This document shows positions 1-11,427 of a stretch of 48,311 bases of DNA, piece by piece. The stretch is from an uncultured Truepera sp. (GTDB lineage: Bacteria; Deinococcota; Deinococci; Deinococcales; Trueperaceae): positions 1 to 48,311 of the forward strand of contig CADCWP010000316.1 of the NCBI GenBank assembly GCA_902806425.1, read 5' to 3'. How positions within the stretch are numbered: position 1 is the stretch's first letter; the number at the start of each line of letters is the position of its first letter. Position numbers and translations under genes: made by a program. The notes under the pieces are model-generated. The model was given only the letters and a program-made list of their open reading frames with translations. It ran no database searches and was not told where the DNA came from.

Positions 1-82
1 AAAAACAAGGGCTAATGGCGACCGGTTCCTCTTAACTGAAAACGATGTGTCTAGCTTCGTAAATTAGTAAAAGGTATATTGC

Positions 83-469
83 TTGAAAACGCTGAACCGC
101 ATTTTCGTCTACGGCACCCTCAAACCGGGCGGACGCAACTATTTTCTGGCTAAGGGCGTTGTTCATACAGACACCGCCTACCTCGAGGGGTACGACCTCG
201 TGCACTTTGAACCCGAACGGTACCCAGCGATGGTTCCCGGTGCTGGGCGTGTTCACGGTGTCGTGCTGACGTTTAAGGACATAGAGGCGGCGCTTCCGGC
301 CTTGGACGCCCTCGAGGGCCTCCACCTAAGCCCACCCGAGTACGAGCGTGTGACGGTAACCGTTCATCCCTCAGCTCAGACGGTCTGGACCTATGTGTAC
401 GTCAACCAAACCCGTTTAGCTGCCGGAGGAGTTTCAGTCGTAGCTGGAGGCGACTGGTCGCTTCGGTAA
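83..469 (+). CDS. gamma-glutamylcyclotransferase (GGCT/AIG2)-like protein
   Basis: ORF with N-terminal FVYGTLKPGGRNY motif typical of GGCT-like family; TTG start. Confidence 0.75.
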   Translation: MKTLNRIFVYGTLKPGGRNYFLAKGVVHTDTAYLEGYDLVHFEPERYPAMVPGAGRVHGVVLTFKDIEAALPALDALEGLHLSPPEYERVTVTVHPSAQTVWTYVYVNQTRLAAGGVSVVAGGDWSLR

Positions 470-611
470 CGGCGATCATGTTTGTTTTGTTAAATTTGTA
501 TTTTACTTACGAAAGTAAAGCTCTGAGCAGCGTATCTTTAGACTTCCTTGTCACCGCTAACTTACACCTAAGAATACCAATAAAAGCTCGTTCCACACGC
601 GAAAAGCGTAT

Positions 612-640
612 TTGACAGACTACTGCCGGTGCCCTACTAT
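612..640 (+). promoter_or_regulatory. sigma70-type promoter for the homocitrate synthase operon
   Basis: TTGACA (612-617), 17 nt spacer, TACTAT (635-640), upstream of ATG at 690. Confidence 0.6.
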
Positions 641-665
641 GGCCTTTGCAAAGCTTCGGGTTTGA

Positions 666-3099
<2,434 letters not shown>

Positions 3100-3100
<1 letters not shown>

Positions 3101-3624
3101 TGCCGCGCGTCTGGCAGTTCGGCGACTCCATCAACACCGACGACATCCTGCCCGGGAAGTACGCGCCGTTTATGGTCGGTGAGGACGAGTTTCACCGCTA
3201 CGCCTTCGCGCACCTGCGCCCCGAGTTCGCCGCCGAGGTGAGACCCGGTGATCTGCTCGTCGGCGGGCGCAACTGGGGTCTCGGCTCGTCGCGCGAGTAC
3301 GCGCCTCAGGCGCTTAAAACGCTCCAGGTGGGCGCAGTTATCGCGGAGTCGTTTGCGCGCATCCACTTCCGCAACCTGCTCAACCTGGGCATTCCGGCGT
3401 TTACCTCGGAAACGGTGCCGGACGCGCTGCGAGATGGGGACACCGTTTCGTTCGACCTGGCAGCCGGAACTATAGCGCGCGGCGACGAGGTGTTTGGCCT
3501 CGAGCCGCCCCCCGCATTTCTCCAAGAAGCTCTCAAAGAAGGCTCGATCTTGGCCTTTTACCAAAAATACGGGCGTTTTCCGGGCGAAGGGGCCAAGCGA
3601 GCGCCGAACCGACAGCCATCTTGA
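3100..3624 (+). CDS. lysU: homoaconitase small subunit
   Basis: MPRVWQFGDSINTDDILPGKY and GGRNWGLGSSREYAPQALK motifs; ATG overlaps the lysT stop (TGATG). Confidence 0.9.
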
Positions 3625-3641
3625 TACTGAAAGGAACCACC

Positions 3642-3809
3642 ATGTTAGAAACCATCGAAACCCCTTACGGCAGCGTCGAAGTCGACACCCAGACCGCCGA
3701 ACTCGGTGAACTCCTGGTCACGGACGACGGCACCGAGCTTGAGGTGGTCGGGCTCGACCCGCTACGCCTCGAGCCCGCTCCAGAGGAAGATGAGGATTGG
3801 GGCGAATGA
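3642..3809 (+). CDS. lysW: LysW alpha-aminoadipate carrier protein, cysteine-less variant
   Basis: 55 aa; [26 protein letters not shown] is the LysW C-terminal signature; lies between lysU and lysX; no Cys codons. Confidence 0.9.
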   Translation: MLETIETPYGSVEVDTQTAELGELLVTDDGTELEVVGLDPLRLEPAPEEDEDWGE

Positions 3810-4687
3810 CCCGAGTTTTAGAGCGTCCGCTAGACGTAGCGCCCCGTATCGCCATCGTCTACGACCGCTTGCGTCCGGAAGAGCGGCTGCTCTTCGAGGC
3901 GTTCGAGCGTCGGAATGTGCCGTTTGACAAGCTCTACGCCCCGAAGTTCACGTTCGATTTCAGTCAGCCGCAAGTGCCGCGCTACGATGTGGTGTTGGGG
4001 CGCTGCGTCTCACAGACGCGCGGGCTGGCGATAAGCCGCATTTTCAGCGCGCTCGGGGCGCGCGTCCTCAACGCGCCCGAGGTGATCGAGACCTGCGGTG
4101 ACAAGCTCGCCACCAATGCGGCGCTCGCCCGCGCGGGTGTCCCGACGCCGCGCACCGGCGTCGCCTTTGATACCGAGTCGGCGCTCTCGCTGGCCGAGCG
4201 CTTCGGTTACCCGGTCGTGCTCAAGCCCACCGTTGGCTCGTGGGGCCGGATGGTCTCGCGGCTCAACGATCAGGACGCGCTCGAGGCCGTTCTCGAGCAC
4301 AAGGAGACGCTTGGCGGGCCGCAACACAAGGTCTTTTATCTGCAAGAGTTCGTCCAGAAGCCCGGACGCGACATCCGCGCGTTTGTCGTCGGGGATGAGG
4401 TTGTGGCGGCGATTTACCGCACGTCGGCGCATTGGGTGACGAACACGGCGCGGGGCGCGGTGGCGTCGAACTGCCCGCTTTATGACGAACTTGCTGAGGT
4501 TTCTTTGCGGGCGGCTCGAGCCGTCGGCGGCGGGGTGCTGGCGGTCGATCTGCTCGAGAGCGAACGCGGTTTACTCGTCAACGAGGTCAACCACACGATG
4601 GAGTTTCGCAACTCGGTGACGACAACAGGGGTGGATATTCCGGCCTTAGTGGTGGGTTATGCTTCGTCGCTACTCGTGCCTTCTTGA
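3806..4687 (+). CDS. lysX: LysW-aminoadipate ligase LysX (ATP-grasp)
   Basis: [43 protein letters not shown] and [15 protein letters not shown] overlaps the lysW stop (ATGA). Confidence 0.92.
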   Translation: MTRVLERPLDVAPRIAIVYDRLRPEERLLFEAFERRNVPFDKLYAPKFTFDFSQPQVPRYDVVLGRCVSQTRGLAISRIFSALGARVLNAPEVIETCGDKLATNAALARAGVPTPRTGVAFDTESALSLAERFGYPVVLKPTVGSWGRMVSRLNDQDALEAVLEHKETLGGPQHKVFYLQEFVQKPGRDIRAFVVGDEVVAAIYRTSAHWVTNTARGAVASNCPLYDELAEVSLRAARAVGGGVLAVDLLESERGLLVNEVNHTMEFRNSVTTTGVDIPALVVGYASSLLVPS

Positions 4688-4890
4688 TGGACCTCCTGTA
4701 ACCACCCCTCCTTGACAAGCTTTTCTTGAAGCGCTTCTTCGACAAACTTTGCTAGCGTTTTTTGCTCTTTCGCTGCACATGTTTTGGCTTCTTGATGAAG
4801 CCTGCGGTCGAGCCGGACAGTTACTCTTATAAACCCAGAATACAGAAAAATCGGGTCGCGGAGAACCAAGTTCGGCAGTAAGATGTTCAA
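4657..4890 (-). CDS. small ribbon-helix-helix-like protein (possible orphan antitoxin or regulator)
   Basis: [37 protein letters not shown] resembles an RHH fold; real start may be downstream of 4890; convergent overlap with lysX 3' end. Confidence 0.45.
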   Translation of the reverse strand: MNILLPNLVLRDPIFLYSGFIRVTVRLDRRLHQEAKTCAAKEQKTLAKFVEEALQEKLVKEGWLQEVHQEGTSSDEA

Positions 4891-5401
4891 GGTGACTCAG
4901 GGTGTTAACGAAGAACTGCTCGACCAAGTTGATGACCATGATGTGGTTGTGGGCACAGTTTACAGAGGTGAAGCGTGGCACCGAAACGTTCGCTGGGTTC
5001 GTGTTGTCAACGCTTTTGTAAAAGACTCGCAAGGTGAACTCTGGATTCCTACACGTTCTCGGCAGAAGCGTATGTTTCCGCTATGTCTGGACATGAGCGT
5101 GGGAGGGCACGTCGGCGCAGGTGAAAGCTATGAGCAGGCGTTTCTCAGAGAGGCGCGAGAAGAACTCAATGTACCTGAGTTGTTAGTCTATAAAGAAGTG
5201 GGGTATCTGAATCCGACAAGGCACCACGTGTCTGCATTTATGAAGGTCTACGAAATTTGTTCGGACGAGACTCCCCTTTACAATCCGAATGATTTTGTGG
5301 GCGGCGAATGGCTGCGTCCAAGAAGGTTGCTTGAAAAGATTCGGCAGGGCGTTCCTGCCAAGGGCGACCTCGAGCAACTTATCTGCATTTTCTATACTTG
5401 A
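4883..5401 (+). CDS. NUDIX hydrolase
   Basis: GGHVGAGESYEQAFLREAREELNV is a NUDIX box; IPP-isomerase-like N-terminus. Confidence 0.85.
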   Translation: MFKVTQGVNEELLDQVDDHDVVVGTVYRGEAWHRNVRWVRVVNAFVKDSQGELWIPTRSRQKRMFPLCLDMSVGGHVGAGESYEQAFLREAREELNVPELLVYKEVGYLNPTRHHVSAFMKVYEICSDETPLYNPNDFVGGEWLRPRRLLEKIRQGVPAKGDLEQLICIFYT

Positions 5402-6457
<1,056 letters not shown>

Positions 6458-6489
6458 ACTAGGGCGTAACTTACCTCCAAAAGCTGCTC

Positions 6490-6930
6490 GTGGCCGACGG
6501 TGCCTTCGTAACGCCCGCGCACGTCCTCGAGCACCTCTCCGCAGCGCAGGCCAAAGCCAGTCCAGGCGGCGCACCTCACAACCTATACGAAGAGCTTTGG
6601 CATACAGACTTTTGGCAGCGCCTCATTCTCTCAGTCATCCACGGCGAGCCGGTCTCATTCCCCGAGCACGCGGCGGAGGGTTGGCCGAAAGACAATGAAA
6701 CACTGACGGAAGGGGCGTGGGAAGGGCTCGTCAGTCGGTTTTTGCTCGACTTGGAGGCAGCGGCGGCGGTGGCGGGCTCGGAGGACCTGGAGCGAATCGC
6801 AGGGGACAAAACCGTTCGAGAGCACCTGGAGAGCGTTGCCGGACACAACGCCTACCACTTCGGACGGATGGTTTTGCTGCGGCAGCTCTTGGGTCTCTGG
6901 CCACCACCGTCAGGCGGGGACACCTGGTAA
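6490..6930 (+). CDS. DinB-family protein (tandem copy 1)
   Basis: YEELWHTDFWQ and VAGHNAYHFGRMVLLRQLLG shared with the following copies. Confidence 0.8.
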   Translation: MADGAFVTPAHVLEHLSAAQAKASPGGAPHNLYEELWHTDFWQRLILSVIHGEPVSFPEHAAEGWPKDNETLTEGAWEGLVSRFLLDLEAAAAVAGSEDLERIAGDKTVREHLESVAGHNAYHFGRMVLLRQLLGLWPPPSGGDTW

Positions 6931-6993
6931 GACAGTTTTAGGACGGGTTGTGACCGCTTTCGGCGCTAGCATCCTTGTAGAGGAGGCGAAGCG

Positions 6994-7421
6994 ATGACCA
7001 TCTGGCAGCACCTCTTTATCGACGACCTCGAGTACGCGCCCGCGGCGGATATCCTTGCTGGTTTGACGCCCCTTCAGGCCGGGACGCGCCCCAAGGGAAT
7101 GCACAGCATCTTTGAGGAGCTTTTCCACGCGGCGGGCTGGCAGCAGGTGATGCTGGTGAGCGCGAAGGGCGGGGCGATGGGCGAACCCGATGCGACTGGC
7201 CCTCGACCCCCGGGCCGCCCAACGAGCGTGCCTGGAGGGATTTAGTAACGGGTTTTTTAGTGGGGTCTGAGGAAGCTGCGGTGCTCGGGAGCCAGACCGA
7301 ACGGCTGGGCGAGGTGCTGCCAGAGGGCCGCACCGCTCGGGAACGGCTACAGCTGCTCGCGGTGCATAACGCCTATCACATGGGTAAAATCGTCGCTCTG
7401 CGGCAGGTTTTAGGTTTCTAG
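6994..7421 (+). pseudogene. DinB-family protein (tandem copy 2), frameshifted
   Basis: MTIWQHLFIDDLEYAP...HSIFEELFHAAGWQ in one frame; NERAWRDLVTGFLVGSEEA...LLAVHNAYHMGKIVALRQVLGF in another; switch near the C-rich run at about 7205-7220. Confidence 0.75.
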
Positions 7422-7472
7422 AAACCCCCGCCCACTGACAGCGGCGCGTTATGAAGTTCTAGGGAGGCGAAG

Positions 7473-7943
7473 ATGAACAACTGGAGACATCTCTTTCTCA
7501 CCGGCGAGTTCGCGCCGCGCGCCCATATCTTAAGTGGGCTCACATTGGAGCAGGTCAGCACCCGCCCCACCGGAGCCCCACACAGCATCTTTGAGGAGCT
7601 GTGGCACGCCGCCGAGTGGCAGCGGCTCACGTTAGAACGCGACGAAGCGGCGCTCGAGCGTTGGGAGGGGGGCGTGCAATTTCCGCCCCGACCAGCCCCC
7701 GAGGATGAGGCGGTCTGGCAGGCGTTGGTACGCTCTTTTCTCTCCGATTCGGAACGCGCGGTCCGGCTCTCTCAGAACGAGGCTTGGCTCGAGTCGGATG
7801 AAACGGAATTATCGGGGTTTACCTGGGGCAACGCGCTCGAGTGTTTGGTTGTCCACAGCGCCTACCATATGGGCAAGATCGTCCTCTTGCGGCAGCTTTT
7901 GGGCGTCTGGAGCCCACCGCCTGAAAATGCTGAAGCCCCGTAG
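7473..7943 (+). CDS. DinB-family protein (tandem copy 3)
   Basis: HSIFEELWHAAEWQRL and VVHSAYHMGKIVLLRQLLGVW. Confidence 0.85.
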   Translation: MNNWRHLFLTGEFAPRAHILSGLTLEQVSTRPTGAPHSIFEELWHAAEWQRLTLERDEAALERWEGGVQFPPRPAPEDEAVWQALVRSFLSDSERAVRLSQNEAWLESDETELSGFTWGNALECLVVHSAYHMGKIVLLRQLLGVWSPPPENAEAP

Positions 7944-8014
7944 AGGAACTTTCCGCCCTGTCAGCGCGCGGACTGGTCCATACAGAGGTTCACCGCACCA
8001 CCTAAGATAAACGT

Positions 8015-8473
8015 ATGACGATCTTCCAACGGTTGTTTACCGATCTAGAGTTCGCGCCCCGCGATCACATCGTCACGGTGCCTTTTGCGTACGTCGGCGT
8101 GCAACCCGGAGCCGCCCATCACAGCATCTTTGAAGAGCTTTGGCATGTTACCAAGTGGCAGAGCTTCGTGCTGCGGATGGTCCGTGGGGAGGTCGTTCGC
8201 AGCGACTACGACGAAGAGGGGTTTCCTGACGAACAAGTCCCTGAGGGTGAGAACGCTTGGCTCGAGTTGGTATCGGAGTTTCTTGCCGGTTCCGCCGAAG
8301 CCGTCGCCCTTGCGGGGGATGAGGACGCTCTGGCCGTTTCGTTAGGCGACGGCCTTACGGTGCGGGAGCGGCTCGAGCTGCTCGCCGTCCACAACGCCTA
8401 TCACCTCGGTAAGATCGTTTTGCTGCGGCAACTGCTCGGCATCTGGGTCCCGCCTCTGGATGATGCTGCTTAG
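8015..8473 (+). CDS. DinB-family protein (tandem copy 4)
   Basis: HHSIFEELWHVTKWQ and LLAVHNAYHLGKIVLLRQLLGIW. Confidence 0.85.
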   Translation: MTIFQRLFTDLEFAPRDHIVTVPFAYVGVQPGAAHHSIFEELWHVTKWQSFVLRMVRGEVVRSDYDEEGFPDEQVPEGENAWLELVSEFLAGSAEAVALAGDEDALAVSLGDGLTVRERLELLAVHNAYHLGKIVLLRQLLGIWVPPLDDAA

Positions 8474-9644
8474 TCGGGCGGACGCGCGGCGCTTTCTGCT
8501 GGCGTATCACTTCGCACCCAAAACGGTGGCCGAGGTTTTCGCGCGCCTGGGCAGCGTGCAGGTCGACCCGCTGAACCCGCTCGGGCGCAATCACGACCTG
8601 GTCATGCAGGTGAGGGTTTCGGAGTATCGGCGTGGGGATTGGGAAGGGGCCGCCTACCGAGACCGCTTGGTCTACGACGCCTGGGACAAGCAGGCGTGTC
8701 TGGTGCCCGTGTCGGACTGGCCGCACCGCCGCCTCTATCACGGGCATTACCGGCCCTACTGGGCCGAAAGGGTGCTGACGCCGCACGCGGACGCGGTAGC
8801 CGACACGTTGGCCGAGCTGCGCGCCAAGGGGCCGCTGTCGTCGCTCGAGTTTGAAAACAAGGGGCGCGTCGAGGCGTGGGCGGGTTCATGGTATGGCCCG
8901 AAGCTCGTCAAGCAGACCTTGCGGGCGCTCTGGGACACCGGGCAGATCGTCACGCACCACCGCGCTGGGGGTCGACACGTCTACGACCTGCCGGAGAACG
9001 TCCTGCCCGCCGAGGTGGTCAACGCGCCGGTAGTAGCTCGAGACGACGCCCTCAAACACCTCATCTTGCGCCGTCATCAGAGCGTGGGGTTGCTGCGGCT
9101 GAACGCGGACGGGGCGCTCTGGAGTCTGCCTGCCACGTCAGCCGAGCGCAAAGTCCTGATTCAAGACCTCGTGACTGAAGGCGCGCTTGTTCCGGTGCAG
9201 ATAGAGGGGAGCGCGCAGCGTTATCACCTGCTGGCGGGGGCGCAGACTTATTTGGGTCAGGACGTTCGACCTGAAGTGCGGTTTCTGGCACCCTTGGACA
9301 GCCTCATGTGGGACCGGAAGATGGTCGCGGAGCTGTTCGGCTTCGACTATATCTGGGAGGTCTACAAGCCTCAGCCGCTGAGAAGGTGGGGATATTACGT
9401 GCTGCCGGTCTTGTATGGGGACCTGTTTGTGGGGAGGGTGGACTCGAGGCTCACCGGCGGGACGTGGCGCATCCTCAACTGGTGGTGGGAAGAGGGCGTC
9501 GCCGTTACGCCGGACTTGGTAGCAGCACTCGGGGAGGCCGTTACGCGCTTTCGGCGCTACCTGGGTGCCGAGCGTGTAGAACTGCCCGTGGGCCTAGACA
9601 GGCGCGTGCAGGCGGCTTTTCAAGACACTGTTGTGAATCCTTAA
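8460..9644 (+). CDS. winged-helix AlkZ/AlkX (YcaQ)-family DNA glycosylase-like protein
   Basis: LGSVQVDPLNPLGRNHDL (QxD motif region), DAWDKQACLVPVSDWPHRR and APLDSLMWDRKMVAELFGFDYIWEVYKP are characteristic of HTH_42/YcaQ proteins; overlaps copy 4 of the DinB genes. Confidence 0.85.
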   Translation: MMLLSRADARRFLLAYHFAPKTVAEVFARLGSVQVDPLNPLGRNHDLVMQVRVSEYRRGDWEGAAYRDRLVYDAWDKQACLVPVSDWPHRRLYHGHYRPYWAERVLTPHADAVADTLAELRAKGPLSSLEFENKGRVEAWAGSWYGPKLVKQTLRALWDTGQIVTHHRAGGRHVYDLPENVLPAEVVNAPVVARDDALKHLILRRHQSVGLLRLNADGALWSLPATSAERKVLIQDLVTEGALVPVQIEGSAQRYHLLAGAQTYLGQDVRPEVRFLAPLDSLMWDRKMVAELFGFDYIWEVYKPQPLRRWGYYVLPVLYGDLFVGRVDSRLTGGTWRILNWWWEEGVAVTPDLVAALGEAVTRFRRYLGAERVELPVGLDRRVQAAFQDTVVNP

Positions 9645-9814
9645 GCGCTCTCAAGACGTAGGCTCAGGCGTTTCCAACGCCACACGTTGAGACAGGACTA
9701 CACCGCAGTAACGAGACAGCAAAAAGTCTTGGAGGTGCGTGTTACATACAGCCTTTGTCTTGTAAGGTTGCAAAACTTTTGGACCAGCAGAACATTAGGG
9801 CACGTCTTACAACC

Positions 9815-9843
9815 TTGACAAGCGCCTCGTAACGTGCTTGAAT
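9815..9843 (+). promoter_or_regulatory. putative promoter of the TetR gene
   Basis: TTGACA (9815-9820), 17 nt spacer, TTGAAT (9838-9843). Confidence 0.45.
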
Positions 9844-9846
9844 AAA

Positions 9847-9861
9847 TCTAACGCTGTTAGA
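9847..9861. promoter_or_regulatory. putative TetR operator, site 1
   Basis: Perfect inverted repeat TCTAAC-GCT-GTTAGA just downstream of the putative -10. Confidence 0.65.
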
Positions 9862-9876
9862 AAAGAGGTGAGTTAG

Positions 9877-10485
9877 ATAGGTACCAGGGAGAGACGGCAA
9901 CGCCAAAAGCAGGCCACCCGCGACGGCATCTTGCAGGCAGCCAAAACAATAGCCCAAGCCGAGGGGTGGGGCGCGGTGACGGTCCGTAAACTGGCCGACG
10001 CTATCGAATACAGCCCACCAACTATCTATGAGTACTTCGACAACAAAGACGCGGTGCTAAGCGAGGTCGTGCAAAACGGGTTTACCGAGCTGACACGTGA
10101 GATGCAGAGTGCGGGAGGCCAGAGCACAGTACCGGAGGAACAGCTGTTGGCGGTTGGTCTCGCCTACTACCGTTTTGCCAAAGCGCAGCCCGAGCTGTAC
10201 CGGATCATGCACGGTATGGGCGGTGTGCCGCTCGACGCAAGGGTTGTCGCGGTGAACGCACAGCTTGCGGGGGCAGTGTCGCAAGGCGTGCTTCATAACT
10301 GGGCAGTAAAAAATGCCGTTCAGCTCGACGAACTCGAGGCCAGCGAACTGCTATGGAGCACCCTGCACGGGCTCACCATTCTCGGCGCGAGCAACCGGCT
10401 CGAAGGCGGTGACGAGCGTACGGAGCGGCTTATCGCCCGGGCAGTGCGGGATTTTCTTACCGCTTGGCGTGTGCAAGGAGTGTAG
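9877..10485 (+). CDS. TetR-family transcriptional regulator (start uncertain; first in-frame sense codon after the RBS is ATA)
   Basis: GTRERRQRQKQATRDGILQAAKTIAQAEGWGAVTVRKLADAIEYSPPTIYEYFDNKDAVL is TetR HTH; supplied ORF begins at TTG 9931, which truncates the domain. Confidence 0.8.
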   Translation: MGTRERRQRQKQATRDGILQAAKTIAQAEGWGAVTVRKLADAIEYSPPTIYEYFDNKDAVLSEVVQNGFTELTREMQSAGGQSTVPEEQLLAVGLAYYRFAKAQPELYRIMHGMGGVPLDARVVAVNAQLAGAVSQGVLHNWAVKNAVQLDELEASELLWSTLHGLTILGASNRLEGGDERTERLIARAVRDFLTAWRVQGV

Positions 10486-10507
10486 ACCTCTCCTTTTTTG
10501 ATCAATA

Positions 10508-10522
10508 GCTAACGTTGTTAGA
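10508..10522. promoter_or_regulatory. putative TetR operator, site 2
   Basis: GCTAACGTTGTTAGA; inner CTAAC-GTT-GTTAG is a perfect inverted repeat and matches site 1. Confidence 0.65.
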
Positions 10523-10651
10523 TATTTGTACGACTTTCACCTAAAAGCTTGGACATGACTAAGGACAGACCGCCAAATCATTTTCAGCGCAACTCGAACA
10601 AGCGCTGGTCAGCCCTCCATCAACCTCTTACAGCGCCACAAAGGAGCAATC

Positions 10652-11254
10652 ATGAACGCAACATCCACCCGCAAACGAGTCGGTACACCGGCCCTGTTCT
10701 TGACCGCTACGCTAGCGATGGCTACAGTTTTGGCCAGCTCAGTCAACAACGTGCCATCACCCGAACGCACCACCGCGCTGGATCGGACATTTAAGGGCAA
10801 CGCTATGGACATCGACCGAAACGCTCCCGCAATCACCCGTGACGAGATCTTCATCGCAGCGCCCCCAAGCATGGTCTGGGACCTGTTCACCGACATCCCC
10901 AGCTGGCCTGAGTGGCATAGCGACATAAGCAGCGCGAGCCTCGAGGGTCCCCTCACCGCCGGAACCGTCTTCCGCTGGAGCACCGCCGGTTTAGACAACA
11001 TCGCTTCTACCATCGGCGAGGTGGTCCCGGAGCAGCGCATCGCCTGGTCGGGCCCGGCCCAAGGGATTATGGGTATTCACGTTTGGACCTTTACAGCAGT
11101 CCAAAACGGGGTGCTCGTCGAGACCGAGGAGTCGTGGAGCGGAGAACCCGTGCTGCAACAGCTCGAGGTTGCGCAGCAGGGGTTAGACCAGTCCATCAGA
11201 TCGTGGCTTGAGAACTTGAAGCGTGAAGCTGAAGCTCGCGCTCAAAACCTTTAG
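10652..11254 (+). CDS. SRPBCC-family protein with N-terminal hydrophobic segment
   Basis: ITRDEIFIAAPPSMVWDLFTDIPSWPEWHSDI is a START/polyketide-cyclase-like signature. Confidence 0.8.
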   Translation: MNATSTRKRVGTPALFLTATLAMATVLASSVNNVPSPERTTALDRTFKGNAMDIDRNAPAITRDEIFIAAPPSMVWDLFTDIPSWPEWHSDISSASLEGPLTAGTVFRWSTAGLDNIASTIGEVVPEQRIAWSGPAQGIMGIHVWTFTAVQNGVLVETEESWSGEPVLQQLEVAQQGLDQSIRSWLENLKREAEARAQNL

Positions 11255-11382
11255 CCTAGCGCCACTTCGGTTACCCACAGCAACCCCTTGACACAGCCTA
11301 GAGCGTCGCTCTGTACTAAGCACCCGTTGTCCAGGCGCTGACCGAACATACACGCAGCACCGGAACTCTCCATCACCACTGC

Positions 11383-11395
11383 CTAACGACGCTAG
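11383..11395. promoter_or_regulatory. possible degenerate TetR operator, site 3
   Basis: CTAAC-GAC-GCTAG differs from the inner CTAAC-N3-GTTAG pattern at one half-site base. Confidence 0.4.
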
Positions 11396-11427
11396 CTTTC
11401 AGAACATAGTTCTACAAGGAGTTGAAG

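Noticed and set aside
639-665. Possible leader peptide MAFAKLRV upstream of homocitrate synthase (attenuator)
   Set aside because: The ATG overlaps the predicted -10 box and would lie upstream of the transcription start; it has only one Lys codon.
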